Shown: positions 1 through 9,230, counted from the first letter of the stretch. The stretch: 64,000 nt of DNA from Leptospiraceae bacterium (GCA_024233835.1 JACKPC010000001.1:1922001-1986000); one strand, 5' to 3'. Numbers and translations: made by a program. Notes: generated by a model not told the origin, from the letters alone.

Positions 1-143
1 TTCGTCAATCCGTTATGGGAGTAAATTTGGATGAGGAAATGGCGAATATGGTGCAGTTCCAGCAGGCTTACAACGCGTCTGCAAAGATTATTTCTGTATA
101 TACCGAAATGTTAGATACTATTATTAACCGACTGGGGGCCTAA
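1..143 (+). CDS. flgK: Flagellar hook-associated protein 1, C-terminal end (partial)
   Basis: The window opens inside a reading frame (codons from base 3) that ends in TAA at 141-143. The last 46 residues contain GVNLDEEMANMVQFQQAYNA followed by a run ending in LDTIINRLGA, the conserved C-terminal helix shared by FlgK and the other hook/rod axial proteins. This helix packs in the core of the hook-filament junction. The gene lies three bases upstream of flgL, the usual flgK-flgL order, which is why FlgK is preferred over FlgE or FlgG. The 5' part is outside the window. Confidence 0.9.
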   Translation, partial: RQSVMGVNLDEEMANMVQFQQAYNASAKIISVYTEMLDTIINRLGA

Positions 144-146
144 GAG

Positions 147-1412
147 ATGAGAATAACGAACCAGATGATCAATAACACCCTTTTGTCCAACCTGAATCGT
201 CACCAGGTAAATATGGATGAAGTGGAAAACCAGCTTGCTACTGGCATGAAAATTCGCAGACCTTCTGACGAGCCGGCGGCTGCTGTAAACCAGATGTATT
301 TTAGGAGTCGTTTGCACGAGTTAGACCAGTTCGGTAAAAACGTGGTGGATGGACAGAACCGTTTGCAAATGGTTGACGGCCAACTGGATAGGGTAACTGA
401 TATTATTCAAAGAGTAAGAACTCTTACCGTTCAGGCTTCCAATGGTATCTACCAGGGAGATAAAGGTTTTGAACTGGAAGTGGCTATTGGAAAGGAAATT
501 GACCAACACCTTCGGGCTCTTGTAGACATTGCAAATTCAAGGGATGCTACAGGTCAATTTGTATTTGGTGGGCATGTAGTCGAGCAGAGACCTTTTGATG
601 CAGTAGATACCAAGCAGAAAAGTCTGAAGGGTGTGGAACTTAAAGAAGAGATTATCGGTGTTGAATACAGGGGAGATATTGGCGAACAACTTCGTGAGAT
701 TGAACGCGGAGAATATGTTTCGGTAACGACTCCCGGTAACAAGGTATTCTGGGCTACCAATATGAGTGTAACCAGCGGTGTTAATAATGCCGAATACCGT
801 GCAGCAGCTGATAGTGTTATAAAATTGGATGGAGTAGAAGTTCGGATTTCTGCGGGTGATACTCTCGACGATGTAATTGATAAGATAAATAATTCTCCCC
901 TCGAATTAAAAGCTTCCAAGTTAGGGGATGATACCATTTCTCTGGTTACCACTGTGCCTCACCAGATCTGGATGGAAGATGTGGGAGAAGGAACTGTTTT
1001 GAAAGATTTAGGTTTATTAGATCCGTCTAAATCAAATTCTCCAACAGCTTATGCAGATACAGCTACTGTTACCGGTCAGTCTATTTTTGATGTCCTGATT
1101 CAACTCAAATCTGATTTGACAAGCAAAGACCAGGAAAAAATTTCCGGTCGTGATTTGCAAAATATAGATCTCGCTCTGGAAAATATTTTACGGCATCGTT
1201 CCGTAACCGGTGCTAAGATGAATCGTCTCGAAGAGCATACCAAACGTATTGAAGTGGATAAGGGCTACATGACTGAGCTCTTAGCTAATAATGAAGGAAT
1301 TGATTTTCCGGAAACCATTATGAATATGAAATGGTTACAGACTGTGCACGAATACGCTCTGAGTGTGGGTTCCAAGGTGATTCGCCCGACTCTAATGGAT
1401 TTCTTGAGGTAA
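147..1412 (+). CDS. flgL: Flagellar hook-filament junction protein FlgL
   Basis: This is hook-associated protein 3, which connects the hook to the flagellin filament; in spirochaetes these filaments lie in the periplasm. The N-terminal flagellin-like helix is clear (MRITNQMINNTLLSNLNRHQ, then LATGMKIRRPSDEPAAAV), and the C-terminal flagellin-type helix is also present. At 421 residues it is longer than the roughly 320 residues of enteric FlgL, with the extra length in the variable middle (about residues 150-330). It follows flgK by three bases and precedes fliW by 12 bases, so these genes are probably co-transcribed. Confidence 0.93.
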   Translation: MRITNQMINNTLLSNLNRHQVNMDEVENQLATGMKIRRPSDEPAAAVNQMYFRSRLHELDQFGKNVVDGQNRLQMVDGQLDRVTDIIQRVRTLTVQASNGIYQGDKGFELEVAIGKEIDQHLRALVDIANSRDATGQFVFGGHVVEQRPFDAVDTKQKSLKGVELKEEIIGVEYRGDIGEQLREIERGEYVSVTTPGNKVFWATNMSVTSGVNNAEYRAAADSVIKLDGVEVRISAGDTLDDVIDKINNSPLELKASKLGDDTISLVTTVPHQIWMEDVGEGTVLKDLGLLDPSKSNSPTAYADTATVTGQSIFDVLIQLKSDLTSKDQEKISGRDLQNIDLALENILRHRSVTGAKMNRLEEHTKRIEVDKGYMTELLANNEGIDFPETIMNMKWLQTVHEYALSVGSKVIRPTLMDFLR

Positions 1413-1424
1413 GTAAATTATAAG

Positions 1425-1880
1425 ATGCCAATAAAAATTCAGACGAAACCTTTTGGGGAAATGCAGATTTCAGAAAAACAGATTTTGCATTTTCCGGAAG
1501 GGCTTATGGGCTTTGAAGAGCAAAAACAATTTGCTCTGATTGAAGAAAACGAAGAAACTCCCTTTAAATGGCTTCAGTCTCTTATGGATGAAGAGTTGGC
1601 TTTCATTGTAGTGCAACCCGAATTGTTTTTGACTGATTATGACCCAAAGCTTTCCTTCTCTGATTTACAGGCCCTGGGTTTGAGTCCTGAGAATAAAGGT
1701 TTTTTACTTCTAATCATCACGATTCCTTCGGATAAGCCCGAAGATATGACGGCTAATTTGCAGGGACCGATTCTTGTTAATCCACAAAACCACCTTGCTG
1801 CTCAGTATATCTCCAGAGATGAAAGCCACCAGGTACGATATAAGATTCTGCAGGAGCAGGAATCTATGGAGAAGGTCTAA
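1425..1880 (+). CDS. fliW: Flagellar assembly factor FliW
   Basis: FliW is a small cytoplasmic protein that binds flagellin and, when free, binds and inhibits CsrA. The 151 residues match the family in length and show its typical N-terminal pattern (ILHFPEGLMGFEEQKQFALI) followed by PFKWLQSL and the FIVVQPELF segment. The gene sits between flgL and csrA, the arrangement expected for the FliW-CsrA-flagellin partner switch. Its stop codon is one base before the csrA start, so translation of the two is probably coupled. Confidence 0.93.
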   Translation: MPIKIQTKPFGEMQISEKQILHFPEGLMGFEEQKQFALIEENEETPFKWLQSLMDEELAFIVVQPELFLTDYDPKLSFSDLQALGLSPENKGFLLLIITIPSDKPEDMTANLQGPILVNPQNHLAAQYISRDESHQVRYKILQEQESMEKV

Positions 1881-1881
1881 G

Positions 1882-2145
1882 GTGCTTGTTCTTTCCAGAA
1901 GACTGAATCAATCGATTATGATAGGCAATGATATTGAATTGACTATCATAGATATTAAGGGAGACCAGGTTAAAATCGGAATTAAGGCACCGAGAAATGT
2001 TTCGGTTCACAGGGCGGAAGTCTATAAGGAAATCCAGGAAGAGAACCGTAAAGCTACCCAGAGCAATATTCGTCCGGAAGACCTGGGTAAGTTAGGAAAC
2101 ATATTCAAGAAGAAGGAAAGTGTTCAAAAAACCGAAACTCATTAA
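1882..2145 (+). CDS. csrA: Carbon storage regulator CsrA (GTG start)
   Basis: CsrA is a dimeric RNA-binding protein that blocks ribosome binding at GGA motifs, classically on flagellin mRNA. The start chosen is the GTG at 1882, which gives the canonical beginning (M)LVLSRRLNQSIMIG. An ATG further upstream in the same frame lies inside fliW and would add a non-family extension. A GGAGAAGG Shine-Dalgarno-like sequence sits in the last codons of fliW, just upstream. The conserved core continues as VKIGIKAPRNVSVHRAEVY. At 87 residues the protein has a somewhat long tail. Its 3' end overlaps the next gene by 26 bases. Confidence 0.93.
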   Translation: MLVLSRRLNQSIMIGNDIELTIIDIKGDQVKIGIKAPRNVSVHRAEVYKEIQEENRKATQSNIRPEDLGKLGNIFKKKESVQKTETH

Positions 2146-3295
2146 TTTTTCAGGCTATATTTTTTTTGTTCTTTTTATTGTAATAGCTCTCAGTTCTTGT
2201 AAGACTTTTGCCAGGCCCGGCCTTAGTGCTTCTTCCAGCATTATTACTAAAAAATTTAAACCTTATACAAATACCTTTTCGTACCCTACAGATAGTATTC
2301 ATTTTGCTTATTTAAGTGCTGCTGATTTTTCTTATACAGTTTCCTCCTGTCTGGATAGTTGGAAGTGTGTCCAAAACCTATTTGACTCCAATAGCAAAAC
2401 TTATTGGGTTTCAGAAAAAAAACCGGAAAGAGAGTGGCTTATAGTTGATTTTGGTTCGAAAAGGTTAATGAACAAAGCCTATGTGGAATTTCCGGCAGGG
2501 AAGGAAGATTTGATTTCTGGTTTGGGTGTACAGGTTCAACTCCAAGAAAAATGGAAAACGATTGTCTATACAGAAAAACTTAAAAAACAAATTACTTTAG
2601 AACTTGGAAATATAGATGCAACTTTACTCCGTTTTGTCTTTAAGAAAAAACAGGATAGTTCAATAGTTATCTCGAATATTAAAGTTCTCCTGAATTCTTC
2701 CAATCTTACAGGCATTAATAAAAACCTTACGGGCTATGTTTTTCCTGTTCCGAATGGACTGGTGCCGGAAGGAGACTACTCTTTACCGGGGGCTCCAAGA
2801 GCATATAGAAACGGTATCCATAAAGGGGTTGACATTATAGAAAAAACTATTGAAGAAGGGCAGAAAGCTCCTTTAACCGAGGAAGATGTTGTTGTTGCCA
2901 CAAACGATGGCATCATTGTTCGTGCCGATTTGAATTATCTGCCTATAACTATGGAGGAATATACAGGTATAACTTCTTATAATCAAACCCACAGGGTTAC
3001 TTTTGTTGATAGAGATTTTGGAGGAAGGCAAATCTGGTTGGATCATGGAAATGGGGTTATGAGTTCTTATAATCACCTATCTTTCATAGCAAAACACATT
3101 CAGGTAGGCACGAAAGTTAAAAAAGGGGAAATTTTGGGAAGGGTTGGAAATTCCGGATTGCGAAGTGAAGCCGAAGGGACTAAAAGTCAAATCCACCTGC
3201 ATTTTGAGCTCTGGGTGAATGGTGAATTCGTAGGAAAAGGGATGCAGGGAAGGGATTCCAGAAAATTTTTACAGCTATTTTTTACGGAGTACTGA
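2120..3295 (+). CDS. Lipoprotein M23 family metallopeptidase with discoidin-like domain
   Basis: This is a predicted peptidoglycan endopeptidase of the LytM/M23 type, anchored in a membrane. A hydrophobic signal ends in the lipobox ALSSC near residue 28. Residues about 70-190 resemble an F5/8 type C (discoidin-like) carbohydrate-binding fold, with a W-containing stretch followed by WLIVDFGSKR. The C-terminal part has the M23 zinc ligands: HKGVD (H234, D238) and HLHFE (H359, H361). The GTG start lies inside csrA. The gene is followed after one base by the SPFH gene. The substrate and the role of the binding domain are inferred. Confidence 0.82.
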   Translation: MFKKPKLINFSGYIFFVLFIVIALSSCKTFARPGLSASSSIITKKFKPYTNTFSYPTDSIHFAYLSAADFSYTVSSCLDSWKCVQNLFDSNSKTYWVSEKKPEREWLIVDFGSKRLMNKAYVEFPAGKEDLISGLGVQVQLQEKWKTIVYTEKLKKQITLELGNIDATLLRFVFKKKQDSSIVISNIKVLLNSSNLTGINKNLTGYVFPVPNGLVPEGDYSLPGAPRAYRNGIHKGVDIIEKTIEEGQKAPLTEEDVVVATNDGIIVRADLNYLPITMEEYTGITSYNQTHRVTFVDRDFGGRQIWLDHGNGVMSSYNHLSFIAKHIQVGTKVKKGEILGRVGNSGLRSEAEGTKSQIHLHFELWVNGEFVGKGMQGRDSRKFLQLFFTEY

Positions 3296-3296
3296 T

Positions 3297-4121
3297 ATGG
3301 CGAAGACTTATTCAAATGGACAGGTAAAAGAAATCTTCTCAGGGAATAAATTATTCTTCTCATTTGTTGCAGTTGTTTTATTACTACTTATCCTCTGGCT
3401 AAATCCATTTGTCATCATTGATGTGGGATTTCGAGGAGTCGTAAAGAATTTTGGAAAACCCTCTGATATAATTTTAGGAGAGGGGCTTAATTTTAGAATT
3501 CCGATTGTCCAGAGTGTTGTGGAACTCGATATACGGGTGAAAAAAAATGAAACGGAAGCCAATGCTTCCTCTAAGGATCTTCAGAAGATAAATACGGTTA
3601 TTGCTTTAAACTATCACTTGAATCCGGAAAAGCTTCATCTCCTTTTACAGCAGGTAGGGGAAGCTTATGAGAGAAATATTATAGACCCGGCAGTTCAGGA
3701 GGTTGTCAAGCAGGTGACAGCTCAGTATGAAGCCAATCATCTGATTACTATGAGAGCGGAGGTAAGTCATCTAATAAAAGAAACTTTATCAAAAAGGCTG
3801 GATAAGTATTTTATTTTAGTAGATGATTTTTCTATCAAAGACTTTCAATTTTCCAAGGACTATGCGGAGGCCATCGAAGCCAAGCAGAAGGCCGAGCAGT
3901 TAGCCAAAAAGGCTGAAAAAGAGTTGCAGAGAGTTGAAGCTGAAGCCAAACAAACGGTGACAACTGCTAAGGCGGAAGCCGAAGCTCTTCGCCTGAAAAA
4001 TCAGTCTTTGAGTCCCATGCTTTTAGAACTCAGGGCAATCGAAAAATGGGATGGCAAGCTTCCTGAATATATGGGTTCCGGGGGAGTAGTCCCCTTCGTA
4101 AATATTCAGAAGAAAAAATAA
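3297..4121 (+). CDS. SPFH/band 7 (prohibitin-like) membrane protein
   Basis: One N-terminal membrane helix (about residues 18-42, rich in L and V) is followed by a prohibitin/band 7 domain that starts VDVGFRGVVKNFGKP-like and includes EGLNFRIPIVQSV. A charged, alanine-rich coiled coil (about residues 195-235, AKQKAEQLAKKAEKELQRVEAEA) follows. SPFH proteins form large membrane-bound rings that often scaffold or restrain proteases. A GGAG sequence lies eight bases before the ATG. No partner protease such as HflC or FtsH is adjacent, so the specific role is open. Confidence 0.88.
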   Translation: MAKTYSNGQVKEIFSGNKLFFSFVAVVLLLLILWLNPFVIIDVGFRGVVKNFGKPSDIILGEGLNFRIPIVQSVVELDIRVKKNETEANASSKDLQKINTVIALNYHLNPEKLHLLLQQVGEAYERNIIDPAVQEVVKQVTAQYEANHLITMRAEVSHLIKETLSKRLDKYFILVDDFSIKDFQFSKDYAEAIEAKQKAEQLAKKAEKELQRVEAEAKQTVTTAKAEAEALRLKNQSLSPMLLELRAIEKWDGKLPEYMGSGGVVPFVNIQKKK

Positions 4122-4293
4122 GAAAGTATCTTTTCTAAAAGAGCTATTCTTTCCCGAAAGTGAAACTACCGGTATGTCCGGCATGTGAATCCTATAATTT
4201 TTTAAAATAACTTAATTATTTCTTGATCTATAGAGAAAATCCTTATCTTAGCTTGTTAATAAATTATTGACCGGAGTAGAAAAAGGAGAAGGA

Positions 4294-5844
4294 ATGGTCA
4301 TGAAAAGGTTCAGATCCTATTTTATTAGGTGTATTTTATTATGTACTTCTGTATTTTTAATAACCTGTCATTCGGAAAAAAGGATAAGGCAGGATCAAAC
4401 TAATCTTCTAATTCCCCTTTTATTTCAGGAGGAAAAACCAAAATGTCCTGGCTTATGGGCACTCAATTTCCAGACAAATCTATACCGCTGTGTGGAGGCT
4501 AAGAAGATAGCCGACTTCTCGGAAGTCGAAATCTATATGGAAAAGGAGCTTCTAAAAAAGCAGGAAGAGGGACTTTATCCTTCAATCAATTATCAACAGA
4601 TCGGGGAAGCATTTCAGAATAAGATAAAACCACAATTAGAAACTACATTTGGTGTGGTCTCGGATGTAGATAGAAATAATAAAATAACTATTTTTATTTT
4701 GAATATTAATCCCGGAGGAAATCTTGGAAGTTTTATAGCCGGCTATGTGGATCCGGTGAATATAATTGAAGATCCGGGTGTTGGAAAAGATATGAGATCT
4801 AATATGCAGGAAATCATATATTTAGATGGTGTTCTCTTGCCTCAGTTAAGAGAAAAGACTTTGCAAAAAGGAGAAGCCGATTCTATTTTATCTGTTCTGG
4901 CACATGAGTTTCAACATTTAATTCGAGTTCAACATCAATTTGGAAGAAATAAACTTCGAGCAATAATTCCTCTTCCGAGAACGGAAGCTGAAAAAACAGA
5001 GTTTAACAGGACTGTGAGTTTTGATGATACCTGGATAAATGAAGGTATGAGTGAACTGGCAAGTGATCTGGCAGGCTATGGTCCGCAAGTTTCCCGTTTG
5101 CATTGTTTTTATGGAAGCAGTGAAGGTGGATGTAGCAATGGATTTATTGGAAAATCCTTGTTTAAGTGGTCTTCAACAATTCTGGATTATTCCTTTGCAT
5201 ATACATTTATGAAATTCTTATATGAAAACGCGGGCCTAACGAGTGAGGAGAGAAATGAATTTTTAAAAGATAGTATAGAAGGAAGAAAATATGGTTTTCG
5301 TGGAAACACATCCGAGAAATTTTTCGAGCTATACAAATACACAAACCGTTATAATGCTCAACTCTTAGGTGATGATTCTGAATCAATTTTTCGTTCATTA
5401 TATGCAACTTTTTTATCTCACACCTTTTCTTTTTCTCATAATTCAATTATGAACTATAATGATTCAGGAGAAACTTCGATCTCTAACTTATTAGAAAAGT
5501 ATAATTATCCAAAAGAGCTAAAAGACTTTGCTGAAAAATATTCTCGTCTAAAGCCACAGGAAAAAAGCAGTTTTACTCTGTATGCTTCGGAGGTTTATCG
5601 GATAAAAGGCACAGCGAAAAATAGCCTAAGTAATTCAGTTATCGTGCAGGGAGAATCGGAATTTTTTGTATTTAATCCGAGTTTTCAGTCGGAGAACTCT
5701 TTTTCCGAAAAAGTTGAATTAAAAAATTTAAACGAAACAGAACCGTGCGCCGAGAAGAGCATACAGGAAAATTGGATACGATATAGTTTAGCTTCTCAGG
5801 CTTACTACTACGGGTTCAGAAAGCAAATGCTTTCTGAACTTTGA
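4294..5844 (+). CDS. Lipoprotein metallopeptidase, HExxH (M30-like)
   Basis: The protein starts with a short basic segment and a hydrophobic signal ending in the lipobox LITC, so it is probably a surface or periplasmic lipoprotein. The zinc motif HEFQH (H204, E205, H208) is followed about 45 residues later by WINEGMSELASD, whose glutamate is the expected third ligand. This layout resembles the M30 (hyicolysin-like) peptidases annotated in leptospires. ATG at 4294 and at 4300 are both possible; AGGAGAAGG lies directly upstream. A TTG at 4267 would put extra polar residues before the signal. Substrate unknown. Confidence 0.75.
   Translation: MVMKRFRSYFIRCILLCTSVFLITCHSEKRIRQDQTNLLIPLLFQEEKPKCPGLWALNFQTNLYRCVEAKKIADFSEVEIYMEKELLKKQEEGLYPSINYQQIGEAFQNKIKPQLETTFGVVSDVDRNNKITIFILNINPGGNLGSFIAGYVDPVNIIEDPGVGKDMRSNMQEIIYLDGVLLPQLREKTLQKGEADSILSVLAHEFQHLIRVQHQFGRNKLRAIIPLPRTEAEKTEFNRTVSFDDTWINEGMSELASDLAGYGPQVSRLHCFYGSSEGGCSNGFIGKSLFKWSSTILDYSFAYTFMKFLYENAGLTSEERNEFLKDSIEGRKYGFRGNTSEKFFELYKYTNRYNAQLLGDDSESIFRSLYATFLSHTFSFSHNSIMNYNDSGETSISNLLEKYNYPKELKDFAEKYSRLKPQEKSSFTLYASEVYRIKGTAKNSLSNSVIVQGESEFFVFNPSFQSENSFSEKVELKNLNETEPCAEKSIQENWIRYSLASQAYYYGFRKQMLSEL
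5814..5839 (+). terminator. Hairpin shared by convergent genes
   Basis: An 11-base perfect inverted repeat (GTTCAGAAAGC, loop AAAT, GCTTTCTGAAC) covers the last codons of the M30-like peptidase gene. It lies 20 bases from the stop codon of the converging acyl-CoA dehydrogenase gene. On the plus strand it is followed by a weak TTTGAG. On the minus strand no T-run follows. It probably acts as a bidirectional terminator or as a 3' stabilising structure. The stem is certain; the function is inferred. Confidence 0.6.
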
Positions 5845-5858
5845 GTATATTGTTTTAC

Positions 5859-7589
5859 TTAAACAGCATTTTCGAGTTTGACTAAATTAGCTTTTGCTAT
5901 TGCCAGGCTTTCTATATTGAAATCCTTTGACATTTGTTTTCTTCTTTCATTGGCATTTTCTTTCAAGTTTACAATGGAGCGTTCTAATAATAGTCCGGTT
6001 AATAATCTTGCATTGGTTTCTACGACTTCAAAAGAATAGTATTCCTTTTCTTTTAGCTCTTTATATAAATTTATAGAATTTTCTAACATGCTGAATATAT
6101 TTTTGCTGAGTTCAGAAGCTTCTATTTGCTTCATAAGTTTAACTAAATAGTCTCTAAGAATTCCTTTTTCCGTCATACCGGAAATGATTCCACCGATGGA
6201 TGCTATAACCTGTAGTTGTGTAGTTCCTTCATAGATAGTCAGGATACGTACATCCCGATAAAGTTTGGCTACATCAAACTCTTCTGTAAAACCAACACCA
6301 CCATGAACTTGCATAGAATCATAGGCAATACGGTTACCCATTTCAGAGCAATAGTATTTGCAGATAGGTGTAAATATAGAAGCTAATTTTTCCCAATATT
6401 TTATTTTTTCATCTTTTCTGATTTCTCTATCGGAAGCACCTCTTTCTTCTAATCTATCCTGTCTCCAACGATACATATCTATAGAAAAGGCAGCTTCCAT
6501 ATTCAAACAACGCATAGCAACTATTTCTCTCTCCATGCGGTCGAGCATTTTTTTTACAGCGGGTATATCCTGTATTAGTTTACCAAATTGCTCTCTTTCT
6601 GAAGCATACTTCTTTGCTTCTTCATAGGCGGCGGTGGCTACACCGACTCCGAACATTCCGGTTCCGAGTCTGGCTGCGTTCATCATTCCCATTGCGTATT
6701 TGGTTAAACCGTATCCTTCTTCTCCGATTATCTCTCCAATGGAGTTTTCGTAAACAATTTCACAGGTCGGAGAAGACTTGATTCCTAATTTATGCTCTAT
6801 ACCTGCTACCTGAACTGTTTTTCCATCCACTACGAAAAAGGAAAGTCCTCTGGCTCCATTCTTGGCTTCCCCGGTTCTTGCCAGGGTTAATATGGCTGCC
6901 GGAAAATTTGACATTCCACATCCGTGGGTAATAAAACGTTTGGTTCCATTTAAGAGATAGGTTCCATCTTCCTGTTTGATAGCCTTTGTCATAACGCTAC
7001 TTAAATCTGAGCCATAATTTGGTTCCGATAGAGCCATTGCACCGGTATATTCGGAAGCTACCATTTTGGGAATCCATTTATCTTTTACTTCTTTGGAAGC
7101 AAATTTTTCAATAGTTTCAGCTAAATTTAACATGGAAATAGACATTCCGAAAGCCACATCTGCTCTTGAAAGTAATTCCATTATGATAGAAAAAACCGTT
7201 ACAGGAAGACCGAGTCCTTTATACTCGCGTTTTAAAGTGAAAGGGAGTAGTCCTGCATCTTTCACCATATTCCAGAGCTTTACCATTTCTTCTGAAAAGA
7301 TGACCTTACCATCCTCTAAAGTAAGGCCTTTCTTATCCATTTTAGCAGCTTCTTGAGAAACGTAGTTGCCTGTTATATCTCCAAAAGATTCTAAAACCTG
7401 GTAGTAGTATTCTTTGGCTGAGTTATAATCCTGTGGTGCAAGTGCATACTGTTCTTCACCGGTTTGAGAATACTTTTTCGCATCTTCAAAGCCATTTTCG
7501 TATTCATCGATAACTTCCTGGAACTTAATCAGATACTGAAATTGCAGTTGTAGATCGGCATTATCTGTGAAATAGTTATTTTTAATCAT
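5859..7589 (-). CDS. Acyl-CoA dehydrogenase family protein
   Basis: This is a flavin-dependent acyl-CoA dehydrogenase, probably acting in fatty-acid beta-oxidation. At 576 residues it belongs to the large subfamily with an N-terminal extension and an extra C-terminal helical part, compared with about 380 residues for the short-chain forms. Visible landmarks are ALSEPNYGSDL in the FAD/substrate region (about residue 190), MQVHGGVGFTEE, and TIYEGTTQLQ near residue 455, which supplies the expected catalytic glutamate. GAGG lies eight bases before the ATG. It is 18 bases downstream of the oxidoreductase gene and probably in the same operon, under the divergent TetR regulator. Confidence 0.9.
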   Translation of the reverse strand: MIKNNYFTDNADLQLQFQYLIKFQEVIDEYENGFEDAKKYSQTGEEQYALAPQDYNSAKEYYYQVLESFGDITGNYVSQEAAKMDKKGLTLEDGKVIFSEEMVKLWNMVKDAGLLPFTLKREYKGLGLPVTVFSIIMELLSRADVAFGMSISMLNLAETIEKFASKEVKDKWIPKMVASEYTGAMALSEPNYGSDLSSVMTKAIKQEDGTYLLNGTKRFITHGCGMSNFPAAILTLARTGEAKNGARGLSFFVVDGKTVQVAGIEHKLGIKSSPTCEIVYENSIGEIIGEEGYGLTKYAMGMMNAARLGTGMFGVGVATAAYEEAKKYASEREQFGKLIQDIPAVKKMLDRMEREIVAMRCLNMEAAFSIDMYRWRQDRLEERGASDREIRKDEKIKYWEKLASIFTPICKYYCSEMGNRIAYDSMQVHGGVGFTEEFDVAKLYRDVRILTIYEGTTQLQVIASIGGIISGMTEKGILRDYLVKLMKQIEASELSKNIFSMLENSINLYKELKEKEYYSFEVVETNARLLTGLLLERSIVNLKENANERRKQMSKDFNIESLAIAKANLVKLENAV

Positions 7590-7607
7590 TATCTATACCT
7601 CAAAGCT

Positions 7608-9209
7608 TCAAGCTTTCTTAGAAATTAGTTTTACTATATTATCTTTGCCAAGAAGCACATTGGCCGTGCTCAAACCACCCATTAATGCACCTGACACTCC
7701 GGGAGAAGATGTGTCGGTTCCGGTCAGATAAAAACCTTCTAAAGGCGTTTTTACTTCAAACCAGGGTGTTTTTTCTTTTTGGTAACGTTCCGGAACACAG
7801 GGGAGTCCGTAGATGGTTCCTTTTACGTGAGAGGTGAAATGCTCATTACTCAGAGGAGTTGACAGTTCTACATATTCTATCATGTCTTTAAAACCGGGAT
7901 ACTTTGTATCCACAACCTGTATTAATTTATCAGCGATTATTTTCTTAAGGGATTCATATTCTTCCCCACGTTTCTTCCAGGGTAAGTCTTTCCATCTGGC
8001 AAAGACTTCATAGTCCATAAAGGTAATAATGTCTGCCGTATGTGATTTGGCTTCCGGATTTTTTAGACTGGGGAAGGAGAGATAAGCTACGGGTGGTTCC
8101 CCTCCTTCTTCATACCAATTTTTCTTTTCTGTAACGACTTTGTCGTGTTCATAGGAGCTATAAATCCAGTGGTTTTCTCCATTAAAGCCAAGTTTTCTCG
8201 GATCGTCTGAAAGTCCTATATAGGCTGTAACACTGCTGACTGTAAAAGTCTGGGCATTGAAAAATTTCCTTAAGTCTTCCCGGAAGGCTATAGGATAAGA
8301 CTGGGGAATGAGTTTTAAATAGCTCGAGTAAGCTCCCGTATCAGAAACAATTACAGGTGCATAAAAATTTGTATAAGAGCCTCTATTTTCACCTCGAAGT
8401 AGTTTTACTTTAACTCCTATCGCTTTATTCTGTTCTATTAGAACTTCTTCGACTTCGTGTGAGCTTAAGACTTTACCACCTTTTTCTTCGATTATGGGTT
8501 CTATAAATTTAAAAATATTGCCGGAGCCCCCTACCGGAAAGTATCCTCCATTCATATAGTGTTGAACAACCTGGGCATGAATCGCAAACGATGCAAGATG
8601 TGGAGGTAGGCCATAATTTCCCCATTGAGAAGTGAGGATTCCTTTTAAGCGATCGCTTTTAAAGTGAGTGTCGTAGTAGTCTTTTAATGTACGAATGCTT
8701 CCATCTGGAGATACTAATTTTGAAATGGAATCAAGAGAAGGAGCTGAGTTTCGAAGCATAGTGTATTTACCGATGTGAATCGATACTTTTTGTACATCTT
8801 TAAAGTATTGTCGAATGGCGACTTCTTCTTCCGGAAATTCTTTTATCAGATCAGAAATATATTTTTCAGGTTCACCATATACACTGAAGGTTTTATCCGG
8901 GTATACAAATTTCTCGAAAGGTTCCGACATCTTTTGCCATTGTAGTTTATTACCTGTAATTACATCAAAAATTCTTTTTAAGAAACTTCCTTCCGCCAGA
9001 TCACCGATATAGTGGATCCCTACATCCCAGGAGTATTTATTCTGCCTTCTCTGAAACTCATGGGTGAAACCACCGGGTTGGAAATGTTTTTCTAAAATCA
9101 AGATCTTCTTGTCTTTAAATTGAGCTAAAAGGCTGGCTGCCGTCAGACTACCGATTCCTGAGCCTATAAAGATAATATCATAATTCTGGATTTGTTCGGA
9201 TGTATTCAT
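7608..9209 (-). CDS. FAD-dependent oxidoreductase, phytoene desaturase / retinol saturase-like
   Basis: The N-terminus has a Rossmann FAD-binding motif (IIFIGSGIGSLTAASLL) followed by ILEKHFQPGGFTHEF, and the C-terminus has GFYLTGTDTSSPGVSGALMGG, both typical of the CrtI/carotenoid isomerase/retinol saturase family. The 533-residue length fits. The substrate cannot be read from the sequence. Pairing with an acyl-CoA dehydrogenase suggests lipid or isoprenoid saturation chemistry rather than carotenoid synthesis, since no crtB or crtE is nearby. A GAGAGG ribosome-binding site lies before the start, and a palindrome in the promoter region suggests TetR control. Confidence 0.85.
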   Translation of the reverse strand: MNTSEQIQNYDIIFIGSGIGSLTAASLLAQFKDKKILILEKHFQPGGFTHEFQRRQNKYSWDVGIHYIGDLAEGSFLKRIFDVITGNKLQWQKMSEPFEKFVYPDKTFSVYGEPEKYISDLIKEFPEEEVAIRQYFKDVQKVSIHIGKYTMLRNSAPSLDSISKLVSPDGSIRTLKDYYDTHFKSDRLKGILTSQWGNYGLPPHLASFAIHAQVVQHYMNGGYFPVGGSGNIFKFIEPIIEEKGGKVLSSHEVEEVLIEQNKAIGVKVKLLRGENRGSYTNFYAPVIVSDTGAYSSYLKLIPQSYPIAFREDLRKFFNAQTFTVSSVTAYIGLSDDPRKLGFNGENHWIYSSYEHDKVVTEKKNWYEEGGEPPVAYLSFPSLKNPEAKSHTADIITFMDYEVFARWKDLPWKKRGEEYESLKKIIADKLIQVVDTKYPGFKDMIEYVELSTPLSNEHFTSHVKGTIYGLPCVPERYQKEKTPWFEVKTPLEGFYLTGTDTSSPGVSGALMGGLSTANVLLGKDNIVKLISKKA

Positions 9210-9230
9210 AAATTAAACCTCTCAGTGTTC

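Noticed and set aside
7602..7616. AAAGCTT-C-AAGCTTT dyad between the oxidoreductase and acyl-CoA dehydrogenase genes
   Set aside because: The dyad has almost no loop and sits in an 18-base spacer that also holds the ribosome-binding region. It could be an operator or chance; no evidence favours a function.
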